Of a stretch of 64,000 nucleotides of DNA, positions 45,775 through 56,661 are shown one piece after another. The first letter of the stretch is position 1; each line of letters begins with the position of its first letter. Origin of the DNA: Sycon ciliatum (lineage: Eukaryota > Porifera > Calcarea > Leucosolenida > Sycettidae); contig NC_088650.1 of the NCBI RefSeq assembly GCF_964019385.1, forward strand, positions 25,129,711 to 25,193,710, given 5' to 3'. Made by a program: the position numbers and the translations under genes. The notes under the pieces were generated by a model. It was given only the letters and a program-made list of their open reading frames with translations, was not told where the DNA came from and made no database searches.

Positions 45775-46386
45775 CCACAGCAGTCAACTGGATCATGCAG
45801 CACGAGTTTGCAATAGATCACCAGCTTCATTACCTCGATGACTTTCTCGATATCTCCACTGGTTTGACTGCAGCCAACCAGCAACTCACCATCCCCCTCC
45901 GGGCATTCACGTTTCTCGGCACTCCTCTTTGCTCCATCCCAGCTCGAAGGGCCACCACCATCATTGACATTCCTTGGTATTGTCCTAGACTGCGAGCGCC
46001 ACGAAGCTCGGCTACCAGAGGACAAGCTGTCCGAGATCCGTGCGCCACTCATGGCTACTATCAGCGAGCGCAGCATCGGCCAGCGTCAACTCGAGTCCCT
46101 CCTGGGGAAGCTCACTTTTGCTGCCCGAGTCATCTTTCCTGGACACACATTCATGCGTGAACTATAATCAGCGTGCCCTGAACTGTATCTGTGTATGCGA
46201 GTGCGGTGCATAAAGCTCACCTTGAGAATGCGTTTGCCGGCCCCTTAGTAGATGCGTGGCTTCTGAAGAGGGTGTTGAAGGGCATCCAGCGATGCCATGG
46301 TACGGCTGTACTCACCCCTCGCCTTCCTATAACTATGCCAATCCTACGACACCTGACGGATGCACGCCGGAAAAGTAGTATCCTGA

Positions 46387-46887
46387 ATGGCCATGACAAG
46401 CTGCTCTACCAAGCCGCCATGCTGCTTCTTTGGATTTCTTCGGTGTGCTGAATTCACTAATGGCATCACACGGGGCTGTACTAGCTCCCCTGGTGACGGA
46501 CGCCTGCAACTCTTCCTGCTTTCATCCAAGACGGACCCATTCGGTAAAGGCGTTACTAGTGACATTGGCCCGTCTGTACCGCTGTACTGCCCGGTCCGTG
46601 CCATTGTTAGCTACCCATTTGTCACTCGTCGCGAGGGACCGGAGCAACTTTTGTTCGTACTCTCGAACAGACAGCAGCTGACCAGGCAGTCATTCACAGT
46701 AACAGTATGGTCTCTTGTCGCTGCGGCCGGTGTACCATCCCGGTCGAACTACTCCGGGCATTCGGTCCACATTGGTGCAGCCACCACCGCTGCTATGGCT
46801 AGTGCCCCCGACTCCTTCTTCCGAGTGGCAGGTCTGTGGAAAGAGCGATGCGTGTCTATGCTACATCCGGACTACAACAAGCGGTAA
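46387..46887 (+). pseudogene. Ngaro-like element: tyrosine recombinase
   Basis: Plus frame with FGFLRCAEFTNGITRG, LLSSKTDPFGKGVTSDIGPS, the catalytic helix region GHSVHIGAATTAAMAS and a terminal MLHPDYNKR. This matches the YR enzyme of DIRS/Ngaro elements. Part of a dead element. Confidence 0.8.
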
Positions 46888-47132
46888 GCGCCAGCTATCC
46901 TCCCGGCTTGCTGCTGTGCCATGGATGACATGATCCCCAACTCGGGTGAGTAATAAGCTACTGAACTCTAGCTGCACAATGCTTGCCTGTGCTGACATTA
47001 ATTGACCCTTGCTGTGCGTCAATAGTGCTTAGCTAACGGAGTGCTGGTTTCATGGGTCCACTCTCACAACTGGTGTTATCTAGCTATTTGCTGCGGCTCT
47101 GCCTTGCGCTATATTACATCCATTTAGCATTG

Positions 47133-47568
47133 CAGCTCTACGTTGAGCTAACAGCAGCTCTACTTTGAGCTAACAGCAGCTCTACTTTGAGCTAACAGCA
47201 GCTCTACTTTGAGCTAACCGCAGCTCTACTTTGAGCTAACAGCAGCTCTACTTTGAGCTAACAGCAGCTCTACTTTGAGCTAACCGCAGCTCTACTTTGA
47301 GCTAACAGCAGCTCTACTTTGAGCTAACAGCAGCTCTACCTTGAGCTAACAGCAGCTCTACTTTGAGCTAACAGCAGCTCTACTTTGAGCTAACAGCAGC
47401 TCTACTTTGAGCTAATCGCAGCTCTACTTTGAGCTAACAGCAGCTCTACTTTGAGCTAACCGCAGCTCTACTTTGAGCTAACCGCAGCTCTACTTTGAGC
47501 TAACAGCAGCTCTACTTTGAGCTAACAGCAGCTCTGCTCTGAGCTAACACCAGCTCTACTTTGAGCTT
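47133..47568. repeat. 22-bp minisatellite in repeat B1, about 20 units
   Basis: Unit AGCTCTACTTTGAGCTAACA plus GC. AGCTC and GAGCT inside each unit are complementary, so each could fold into a small hairpin. Confidence 0.95.
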
Positions 47569-47646
47569 CAAATCAGTTGTTTCGAAACCAGCACTCCTCA
47601 ATCCAAAGATGCCTCTTTGTTGACTTGTTTGTGTGAGGGATGGGGC

Positions 47647-47870
47647 TAATGGTGTACTAGCTGTGCTAGTACTTGTTAGCAACAATCCGAACTAGCGCAC
47701 ACACTGCACTGCATTGCTTTGTACTGCATTCAAGACTGACGTCATGCGCTTTGTTTTGCTGCGTAATCACAAATGGCACCAGCCCATTTTGCGGAAAAGA
47801 AAAACAAATCTTGCTTGCCCTGTTGTGCTCTTCCAGACAACGGATCGTGCTTCAGCAGTGTTTCTTTTCC
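47647..47870 (+). repeat. Split direct repeat A2 of the Ngaro-like element
   Basis: Second copy of A1, placed between B1 and B2. Confidence 0.9.
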
Positions 47871-48006
47871 CACCATCCCTCCCTATCCAACTTATTCACA
47901 CCATCATAATTATCATACCCAATAATCGGGTCCACTCTCACAACTGGTGTTATCTAGCTATTTGCTGCGGCTCTGCCTTGCGCTATATTACATCCATTTA
48001 GCATTG

Positions 48007-48420
48007 CAGCTCTACGTTGAGCTAACAGCAGCTTTACTTTGAGCTAACCGCAGCTCTACTTTGAGCTAACAGCAGCTCTACTTTGAGCTAACAGCAGCTC
48101 TACTTTGAGCTAACCGCAGCTCTACTTTGAGCTAACAGCAGCTCTACTTTGAGCTAACAGCAGCTCTACTTTGAGCTAACAGCAGCTCTACTTTGAGCTA
48201 ACAGCAGCTCTACTTTGAGCTAACAGCAGCTCTACTTTGAGCTAATTGCAGCTCTACTTTGAGCTAACAGCAGCTCTACTTTGAGCTAACCGCAGCTCTA
48301 CTTTGAGCTAACCGCAGCTCTACTTTGAGCTAACAGCAGCTCTACTTTGAGCTAACAGCAGCTCTGCTCTGAGCTAACAGCAGCTCTGCTCTGAGCTAAC
48401 ACCAGCTCTACTTTGAGCTT
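48007..48420. repeat. 22-bp minisatellite in repeat B2, about 19 units
   Basis: Same array as in B1 with slightly different unit number and variant order, framed by the same GGGTCCACTCTCACAACTGG and TTGTTTCGAAACCAGCACTC flanks. Confidence 0.95.
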
Positions 48421-48502
48421 CAAACCAGTTGTTTCGAAACCAGCACTCCTCAATCCAAAGATGCCTCTTTGTTGACTTGTTTGTGTGAGGGATGGGGCTA
48501 AT

Positions 48503-50110
48503 TATAGTTAGGCCTCAGTAGTGATTTGTAGTCAGTTGGATTCTGGACAATAAACCCGTCCCACCCCAAGGCGCGCGGGGATTTTGAAATTTTTTAATAA
48601 TCCTCGCGGACACTGTGCAATATCCTGTACAGACCACACTTTTTGGGTGATCAGCAGCATGAACCAGTGCAGTGTGAACGGAACACCGAACGCGAAGTAC
48701 AGTGTACTACAAAAAAATGTACTAGTAGTAGCGACTTCAGTCAAATTTTTCAAATCGGAATTTCGGGCTAAAACTGGTACTGTTGTGTTCAACCAGCACT
48801 GAGGATTGAACACAGAAAATTTCATCGAGAAATCTTGATCCATACCTGAGATATGAGGTCTCAAAGTTGGATTGCGGTCGTTATTGGCCATGTATGCATG
48901 CAAGTGCAGAGCGATGGCACAAACACGGTTTTCAGGCCAGGAGCTGGCCGCCTCATGCATAATCATGAATAAGGAGCTTGGCATGACCAAAGTAGAATTT
49001 TATAGCCGTGGTTGGCTATAAAAACCCTGCAATCGCCACGCAAAGTGGTCATTGGCTACCCAGCCATGTATTGCTTGGAATAAAAAAATAAAAAAATAAA
49101 AATAAAATAAAACAAGTCAGATAGAGTGCATACTACATCAAGTACTTGAAGTAGTATGAGAAGGAAGTACATCTGAAAGGGTAACTGACACTGATTTCAG
49201 TGCACGTGACTGTCCCTAGCAACACCATAGCAACGGTCTAAAACAAGTAAAATATCATCAAAATCACATGGCACTAAGTCTAGCGGAATGAAAGGAACAA
49301 GACAGTCATGTACAATGTACATGTACAATCATGCCGAATTCTTGAATATGTACATGTACATGTACATAATAAAATAGTATTATGATAATTATATATGTAT
49401 AATATGTACATAATCAATGAACTGAAAGAAGTGTTACTCATAGTTAGTACTCAATTGTTTCCTTTTAACTAACGTGTGTCAAATAAATAAGTGCCTTCGC
49501 GAGGAAACAGAATTTCGTGAGGCAGTCCAGGAGGAACGGAAGAGGACTGCAACGATGGATGGGATCGGGAGTGAACTGAATGCGAGTGCCAACCAGGTGC
49601 ATGGATGGAGAAAAAAATGTGTCACTGCACTCCCACTCAACTGATGAACATCACACAATTGTTCTTGGAAACTATGGACTTCGGCCGGTATTACAAGTAC
49701 TTTGTTGAGGAACAGGGCGACGTTTAGCGCTGGGCTCCAAGCTGCTTGGTGTGCGCATTTCAAAAGGACCAGAACACAGCATTTTATCGTTCTGTTCTCT
49801 GTATCAGCCAATACATGCATACAATGCAAAAGTACAACTGACCATTTCGCACAAATTCTCAGTCTAACAAACTACATCTCCAAACGAAGTGTACGTCCTA
49901 AATCGCTTTTTAGCAAATTTTACTGGCCATGGAAATACACTAAAGTCTTGACGAAGTGATGGCAGGTGGCTTACCTATGTTCGGGAGTCTGTGAGTTGTC
50001 TTTCCAGCAAGCTTCAGAACTGCATTGATTACTCTCTTCACATTAGTTACACCAACGTTGCAAGCAAGAAGCTCCAAACAGCATTTCCTGATGGCTGGTA
50101 GGTACTCACC
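48503..50110. other. Stretch without recognised gene
   Basis: Contains an A-rich AAAATAAA run (49080-49112) and a cluster of TACATGTACA strings (49305-49370). No exon or element with identifiable ends. Confidence 0.35.
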
Positions 50111-50113
50111 ACC

Positions 50114-51112
50114 TTACATGGTCTCCAGGACTTCATCTGTGGCAGCTGATGCCATCAGCTCTGCTGTTATGTCATCTATTTGCAAAGCCTGCCTCTCAAT
50201 GGTTTCCATGGCTTGTGCCAGCTCATGGGACTTCTTCAACGCCTCTTCCTTCCTGGCTTCAACTTCATCATTCAGCTCCTTTGCACGCCCTCTCCAGTAC
50301 TTTTCTCTGCGGCTGGTGTTTGCCAGATTCCCCTGCAACTCCGCAAGTGTGATAGCCGTGTCATCTTCGGCATGATCCAAATCGTCCGACTCTTCCAAGT
50401 TACCCACTGTCGACCGCTCTTCCTCTAGAGCAAGTAGTGCCGATTCACGGCGACTCAAAACTTTTTTTATGTTACGCAGCTTGCGATACCCGCCCTGGAC
50501 AGAGCTCTCCAGCTTCCGTGTTCTGGCCTTTTCTGCTTCCTAAGACTCCGTACACAGGCTCAATTGTTCGGCTAAATCCGCTGCAACGTCAACTTCAAAT
50601 CTGCTACTGCTAGTTGTGGTTGTGTGTATTCTCTGTGCTGGCGCAGGTGGGTGGTTGGAGGGTGCTGTGGCAGAGGCTCCAGTAGTCGAAGAAACAGAAA
50701 TCGGAGAAGACACCGCAGATGCGGAATAAGGCAAATCGTGTCCGGTCGGCGGCGGAAAGTCGAACTGCAGGTCGAGTAAAGTGCTCAGCTCGCCCTGAGC
50801 TCTCCTCTTCACCAACCTCTGGCGTTTTTCCAGGAGGACGCCTAGACGACGTGTCAGGGGCTTCATATTCTCACCACCCACGCTAAGCCCGGAAATCCAA
50901 TGGACCCACTTCGCTAACTCGCCGTATGACCTCTGCTGACTCACCTTGAAGCCCAGGAGCTCTAGCGCCAGCCCGTTAGTCAAAAGGTGTCGATGGACTT
51001 GGCGTGGATCGCACGTCAACAGCTGGGCACTGGGCACACCGAGCTTCTCGCATATTGGACCAGGATATTGCAATTTCGTATTGGGCGACATAGTGCGCGC
51101 CACAAATTTCAA
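50114..51112 (-). pseudogene. Unrecognised protein with coiled coil, one in-frame TAG
   Basis: One minus-strand frame runs about 333 codons from ATG at 51112 to a stop near 50111, interrupted by a single TAG near 50540. The first part (190 codons) has LQYPGPICEKLGVPSAQLLT, LLTNGLALELLGFKVSQQRS and YGELAKWVHWISGLSVGG, then a Ser/Thr/Pro linker. After the TAG come EAEKARTRKLESSVQGGYRK and a long heptad-rich helix (LANTSRREKYWRGRAKELND, EALKKSHELAQAMETIERQA). No known domain was named with confidence. The frame stays open on both sides of the TAG, so it is a recent pseudogene, a read-through gene or a sequencing error. A host gene or an accessory transposon protein are both possible. Confidence 0.5.
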
Positions 51113-52181
51113 AACTGCTAAGTACGGCTACGAAGACGAATATAGCCACAAAGCTATCTAGACTAATTCGAGGATGCTGAACACGATGGTGGGTCGGTCA
51201 TTGGCGGGCAACGAAGCGGAGTTACTGAAAAATCGCTTTGAAAACGAAAAATGTGGGCGGATATGTCCAAAAACCGCCCGAGGAAGACATGTGGCACACC
51301 AGTTGGAAAGGTCTACACCTGCACTAGCCCGTCCAACAAAAAGTGGAGGCTCTAGGCCCACGAATAGGGTGAAGGCCCCCGTAGAACGTCGAAAGAAATA
51401 TTGCCATGCATACCACCCTTTCACCGTACATCCGCGCGACGAGGGATTTTGGGCTGTGGATCACGTGATTGAAGTCGCCACTAGTAGTAGTTCTGACATA
51501 CATGTAGTCATTTGTTCGTCGTCTCTTCGGGTTTAGATTCCACTTATTGGTTTGACTGAGGCAAGTGCGGAATGTCACACATTTTCATTGGTTTGTCTCC
51601 CAAGACGAAGCCTCATGAACTCCGCTGCTTGTTGGTAGCTGACAAGACCGTGGGAAAAAGCGGTACTGATAGCGATCAAGTTTTTTTTTTTTTTTTACTA
51701 TGTTCACATAACCAGCTCGAAAAGAATAAGGAAAGACAATGGTACGGAGACTAGGACAAACGTGACAACTAATGAGCAGGCGCTGCACCGAGACGCAGCA
51801 GTGATGGTGGGGCATTAATGACTCTGCCGACCTGAGGTCTCGGCGTCACGGCCAAAAACACGCACCAAAAACAATGAAAAAAGAAGAAGATAGAGCTGTA
51901 CAGGTGAGAAAGATGCAAAAACCCAAGGCTTAACACGAGCGATTGTGGGGGAGAAACTGTCTTAGCGTCATACAATTCATAGGGAATCGACGGCCCAGAG
52001 CCAGTTTGTGCTGCGAAGATGGCGGTAAACATTCGTTTTGAATGATTGCATTCTCTTGCTGTGGGGAGGCTGGGATGGGAGAGCGGCAGGGAGGGAGTTC
52101 CAATCGCTGATGCTGCAGTGTGGGAACGAGCGCTTCAGTGCCAGCGGGGCAGATGCAGGCAGCTGGTGTTGGAGCTGGTGG
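51113..52181. other. Stretch without recognised gene
   Basis: A plus open frame (51174-51536, 120 codons) and short minus frames show no family resemblance. A T-run of 18 lies at about 51680-51697. Confidence 0.3.
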
Positions 52182-52660
52182 TCATGGCCACTGGCAGCAC
52201 CGGGTGGCTACGGAGCGTAGGTGATCGCTGAAGGTCAACTTGGCGTCCACCTTCACACCAAGGAGGGTGATGGTGGTTGTCTCGGGCACCAGTGTGCCAC
52301 CAAACAGGAGTGGGGGGAGATCTAAGCCGGTACGTCTGAGGGTGGCTGTCATGGCCTGGGATTTGGTCGGTTCAAACATCACTTTCCATGTACGACCCCA
52401 CTCGTGAGTAGTTATACCGGTAGTTAGTGCGGGGCGGGTTCTGGTGCACTTTTTGACCTTTGACCTTTGGGCCAAATAAGGCACACTGTGTCGGGCTCGT
52501 TTGGTCTGGCTCGGGGACTCCCCCAGAGTTTGACCTTTGACCACTGGCATGCCATAAATGTCATCCTTCAGGTTCTTTTCGCCATAGATGGCGAACGTGA
52601 AGGCAACATTGCCTGTTGGGAAATCCCTAACAAAATAAGAAAAAATAATAATAATAATAA
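52182..52660. mobile_element. LINE remnant with opposite-strand halves
   Basis: 52182-52440 on the minus strand encodes an RT thumb (TKSQAMTATLRRTGLDLPPL, TTITLLGVKVDAKLTFSDHL). 52600-52660 on the plus strand is a LINE 3' end (GGCAACATTGCCTGTTGGGA, then CTAACAAAATAAG and an AAT tail) identical in type to those at 17.1 and 58.6 kb. The head-to-head order fits 5' inversion on insertion, if both halves come from one element. Confidence 0.55.
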
Positions 52661-52773
52661 TAATAAAGAGTCGGCGTGGAGAAAGCAATTTTATTAGTGC
52701 AATTAGGAGTATAATCGATGCAGACATGGCCAAAACAACAACGAGTTCATGGAATTTTTAAGGATTTTTATGT

Positions 52774-52812
52774 TATTCAAAATCGATTTCGTGTTCCGCT
52801 CATCAGTGAATA
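52774..52812 (-). ncRNA. Hammerhead ribozyme motif (left arm)
   Basis: Minus strand: stem I TATTCA with TGAATA; core CTGATGA; stem II region GCG-GAA-CAC (one C-A mismatch); GAAA; TCGA stem III; TT before the cleavage point. One base shorter than its partner. Confidence 0.7.
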
Positions 52813-53321
52813 GTATCGGAACTGAGGGTACTGTGTACAAAAATAGAACATTTTATAACAGCATAATTAATTAAAAGTGTGAACAACAAAGGAAGTGCTC
52901 CAGCATTACATAATAGGTGTCAAACATAGTGCTAACGTATATAACTGAGTGCAGCCACAAAGCAAGAGGTGATACAGTGCAACATGACACAACATTTACA
53001 TCTGATAACCAGCTACGAGAACAACTTTAGCGCGACTACACTACATGCACTACTTCGTGTGCATAATCCTGTTCTTTGTAAACAAAAGAAGCATGTAGTC
53101 GCGCTAAAGTTGTTCTCGTAGCTGGTTATCAGATGTAAATGTTGTGTCATGTTGCACTGTATCACCTCTTGCTTTGTGGCTGCACTCAGTTATATACGTT
53201 AGCACTATGTTTGACACCTATTATGTAATGCTGGAGCACTTCCTTTGTTGTTCACACTTTTAATTAATTATGCTGTTATAAAATGTTCTATTTTTGTACA
53301 CAGTACCCTCAGTTCCGATAC

Positions 53322-53361
53322 TATTCACTGATGAGCGGAACACGAAAATCGATTTTGAATA
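53322..53361 (+). ncRNA. Hammerhead ribozyme motif (right arm)
   Basis: Plus strand: stem I TATTCA with TGAATA; core CTGATGA; stem II GCG-GAA-CAC; GAAA; self-complementary ATCGAT as stem III; triplet TTT. Stem II is weak, the rest is complete. Confidence 0.73.
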
Positions 53362-53904
53362 ACATAAAAATCCTTAAAAATTCCATGAACTCGTTGTTGT
53401 TTTGGCCATGTCTGCATCGATTATACTCCTAATTGCACTAATAATAATAATAACGTGCACTTGTGCACGTTCGGTGCATTCGCACCGGGGAGTAGTAAAA
53501 TACGTACTATCCCCTGATTTGCACATCGTAGATGTGCATTGCATGCAGTGACATATTGCGCATGCGTGCATACGCACGCGGAGCGTGTGACCTTTGCTGG
53601 AGACTGCTCGTGATGGACAGAGATGCTGTCCGCTGTTGCGGGGCAGCCCCAACTGGATTGAGCACTGCAAGGCCACCATGACGCACATGCAGAGCAAGGA
53701 GGCTGCGTCGAGGGGCAGGGACGACTGGCACACCCAATAGAGCTGGCAACAAGACGGAGCGAAGAGAGGACTCGAGAGGCTCGAAGACGTCTGGACATTA
53801 TTATTATTATTATTAGTATTATTATTTTAATAACGAAGGTACGTGTTGGGTCGTAAGTATCCACGCAAACACACATCCAGTCAAAATAAGGCACTTGTCA
53901 AAGT

Positions 53905-53938
53905 ATCCGAACGTTTTCGGTCCCTTCTCATCAAGGAT
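53905..53938 (-). ncRNA. Degenerate hammerhead-like motif beside the Penelope-like element
   Basis: Minus strand: ATCC with GGAT as stem I, TTGATGA (first core base changed), GAAGGGACC, GAAA, ACGT, TC. It resembles the better motif at 60311-60344 and lies just left of Penelope coding fragments. Confidence 0.4.
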
Positions 53939-54089
53939 TATACAGGGAATGGCTCAAGTGAAAGACTAAAACTTTTATAGCGTAAAGATATGAGATAACA
54001 ACACTCGTGACAAGGTGGAAAATTGTCAAGTTCAGCACGACACAAAACTCGAACGAAATAATAATAGTGACAAGAACATAGTGAGCAAA

Positions 54090-54557
54090 TTAAGTTACAT
54101 TGTTAACACCTCGACGAGGAGTAACACCAAACAATTGTAGCGACAACACATTTTCTTTCTGTACGCAAAGTTCAGGATCTAACTTACGGATATACAAAGC
54201 TTCTAACACAGCCAGATGCAACGCACATCTACCACGTGACAATATTGAGAACACATTATCACTGTACAACTCACGACAATTGGTACGGGCTGACAGATGT
54301 TGCTTGATGGACGAAGTGCGATTCTTAGCTCCGTTGGGTGTAGTCTCCTCCAATGTCCCGTCATCTCGCCTCTTCGCGGCATCACCACTATCCGTCTCTT
54401 TGCTTTTCCGCGGCCTTCCACGTTTTCTGACACTAGCCGTTGCGTGCGCGATGCCCAGTGTCCTTTCAGCTACGTCTCCTCCATTGCGTATTTCTATTAA
54501 TCTTCTTACTCCAACTTGTCCGGTGTTCGATATTGAGGTTCGTTTTAGCAAATACAT
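54090..54557 (-). pseudogene. Penelope-like element C-terminal fragment
   Basis: The minus frame holds a basic stretch (VRKRGRPRKSKETDSGDAAK), TSSIKQHLSARTNCRELYSD and the terminal LAVLEALYIRKLDPELCVQK motif with a LQLFGV end. This HL...LEALYI+K...P.LC.Q pattern closes the GIY-YIG endonuclease part of Penelope proteins. The fragment is head-to-head with the RT piece on its right. Related tails occur at 59750-60130 and 60800-60990. Confidence 0.65.
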
Positions 54558-56661
54558 ATTGCCTCTTTCAAAAACACATCAAATTTCTGATTATGAGTAC
54601 GACCATCTGGCACCGACGGGATCAACAAGACCACGAATGTATGGGCTCCCAAAAATTCACAAGAAGAACATTCCCTTAGGCTGTACTCACACTACTTGAA
54701 AGTTTGACGCGAATGTCGCGTTCAAAACTAGACAAAAGTACTTGAAAAAGCCTTTCCAAGCACACTGCACTCCAGTGACGACTTGAAACATTTTTGTCAG
54801 CAAATTACCATGGAGAAACATGATTGTCATGTGGTAGTTTTGCAAATCCCGAGGCTGCGTTCCTTCAATTTTTTTGCGCTCGATCAACTTATTTGAAATT
54901 TTCAGTTCATGAGAAAAATAGAAACAGTTATATCTTGCTTGGATCGTGGAGTTCATTCGCCATGCTTCGAGTTCATTCGCCATGCCTCGCGAAGAAGTAG
55001 CACATCGTCGACGTCGACGGATGAAGAGGTTTCTCTCCATAGCTCGATGAGCTTCTTCTCCAAGTCGTCAGAAAACACTACGCGAGGCATGATGTCGGTA
55101 CAAAAGCAATGGTACAATAGAAATGCGACAGAAACGGCAATCAAAACAACGGGAAGCTACTGGAAGAAAGAAAATACTCGGAAAAAGCACCACAGAATTC
55201 AGAAATGGCAGGCAAAAAAAGGAAACTACAAGTATATGTACAGGAGCAGTACAACCACGAGGAAACAAAGCATGAAACATATTCTGGAGCCTTTCAACGT
55301 ACAATAGTACTCCGGCCTCCTGACCTCACACAGCTTTCCAAACGGCTTGAAAGCAAAAAACCTCGTAGAAGAGGGTTCCGTTTCCGCTGAAACCTTTCAA
55401 GCGGCTTTCAAGGGCTTTTTCATTTTCGCAACCGTCACCGTGGCAACATTCACACGTAAGTCACTTGTATGCGGTTTTTCAAGTAGTGTGAGTACAGCCT
55501 AACGACCAATACTGAGCATGTCAGGATCGCCGCAATTTAAAACATCCAAGTGGCTATGTGCCATGCTACAGCCGGTACTCAACCTCTACAATAGCCACTG
55601 CGTCAAAGATACTTCCGAGTTTGTGGAAAAGCTAAGGGTCCACGCAAACTTTGAATCGAGCGGATTCATGTGTTCGTATGACGTGGTCAGCTTATTTACT
55701 AACGTGCCACTACGGGAGACCATTGACATCTGCGCAACAACACTGTACCACAATAAGTCCATTACTCCGCCGTCCTTGAACGAAACGGAGTTTGTGAAAC
55801 TCATGTTATTGGTTACATCTGGCGTTGAGTTTTCATTTGGCAACGTTATGTATAAACAAATAGATGGCGTTGCCATGGGCTCGCCACTTGGTCCTGTATT
55901 GGCGAATATATTTGTAGGGTTCTGTGAAGCGTCCATTAGTCCATCATTGTGGCCCTCTATGTACTGTCGTTTTGTAGACGATGTGTCCTGTCACGATGAG
56001 GATGAGGATGTCTGTGGGACTTTTCTACTAACTCTGAATAGCCTCCATCCGGCGTTGAGATTCACGTCGGAAGCGGAACAAAACGGCAGATTATCCTTCT
56101 TGGATGTACAAATATCACGCAACATTAACACTAAGAGTTTGGACACCACTATCTATAGGAAGCCAACTTTCACCGGCCTCTACATTCCGTGGGGGAGCTA
56201 TACTCCAACGAAATCGAAGAAACATCTTGTGAAAGCGCTAGTTTATCGTGCGCATAGAATATGTTCCCCTCATCTATTGCAGGACGAATTAGACAGACTG
56301 ACATCAATATTTACGAACAACGGCTATCCAAAGGAATTTCTGGCCAAGCTAATCAACGAAAAACCGGTGACAGACAAGCCGATCCAATTTGGACCTGACC
56401 TTTGCCCAGTGGTGCTCCGTTTACCCTGGGTTGGCGCCGGTTCTGCGCGCGTGGAGAAGGATGTTCGTGGTATCGTATGTCCATCTTATCCGTGCGTCAA
56501 GCTGTACGTCATATTTGGGACAGTGCGTGCGTTCGGTGTGAAGAAGGATGTTCTACCTACCCTTAGTAAAAGTAACCTTGTCTATTTCTCTCAATGCCGA
56601 CAATGTGAAGATCGGTATGTAGGTAGAACCCTTCAGCACCTGGGGCGCGCATTCGCCGTTA
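54538..56661 (+). mobile_element. Penelope-like element: reverse transcriptase and start of GIY-YIG nuclease
   Basis: 54545-54678 encodes the N-terminal part (ISDYEYDHLAPTGSTRPRMY, GLPKIHKKNIPL). After a DNA-transposon insertion, 55518-56661 encodes the palm and thumb: SGFMCSYDVVSLFTNVPLRE, YKQIDGVAMGSPLGPVLANI, MYCRFVDDVSCHDEDED, LSFLDVQISRN and DTTIYRKPTFTGLYIPWGSY, followed by a linker and the nuclease start VYFSQCRQCEDRYVGRTLQH. These motifs are specific to Penelope RTs. The nuclease is cut off by the TTAA element on its right. The element is broken. Confidence 0.88.
54679..55499. mobile_element. Harbinger-like DNA transposon derivative inserted in the Penelope RT
   Basis: Ends GGCTGTACTCACACTACTTG and its complement, 821 bp. 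Flanks are TTA (54676-54678) and TAA (55500-55502), fitting the 3-bp TWA target of PIF/Harbinger elements with one base changed. The minus strand has a short frame with MPRVVFSDDLEKKLIELWRE, similar in style to the Myb-like accessory protein of Harbinger elements. No DDE transposase, so non-autonomous. Confidence 0.65.

Larger units (their letters stand above)
43739..48502 (+). mobile_element. Ngaro/PAT-like tyrosine-recombinase retroelement (fossil)
   Basis: Arrangement A1 (43739-43963), coding, B1 (about 47054-47649), A2 (47647-47870), B2 (about 47928-48502): the split direct repeats that mark Ngaro- and PAT-type elements of the DIRS order. Coding in order: a short gag-like part with a Cys/His cluster (CRNFNGGRCSSSSCRFSHTC), reverse transcriptase (GIGAIPKKNGKLRMIHHLSS, LSKLDVRSAFRQIPV, LHYLDDFLDI), RNase H region and a tyrosine recombinase (46387-46887). 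Broken by several lesions. The A and B repeats are nearly identical between copies, suggesting moderate or young age. Confidence 0.85.
52691..53444. repeat. 754-bp palindrome carrying two hammerheads
   Basis: Arms of about 345 bases (TTATTAGTGCAATTAGGAGT and complement at the outer ends; ACAACTTTAGCGCGACTACA at the inner ends) around a loop of about 57 bases near 53037-53093. The arms differ by very few bases. AAT-type repeats flank both sides. No protein recognised. Confidence 0.92.

Noticed and set aside
49490-49593. Possible plus-strand exon (EFREAVQEERKRTATMDG) with a CAG/GT donor
   Set aside because: Short, without acceptor support, family resemblance or partner exon.
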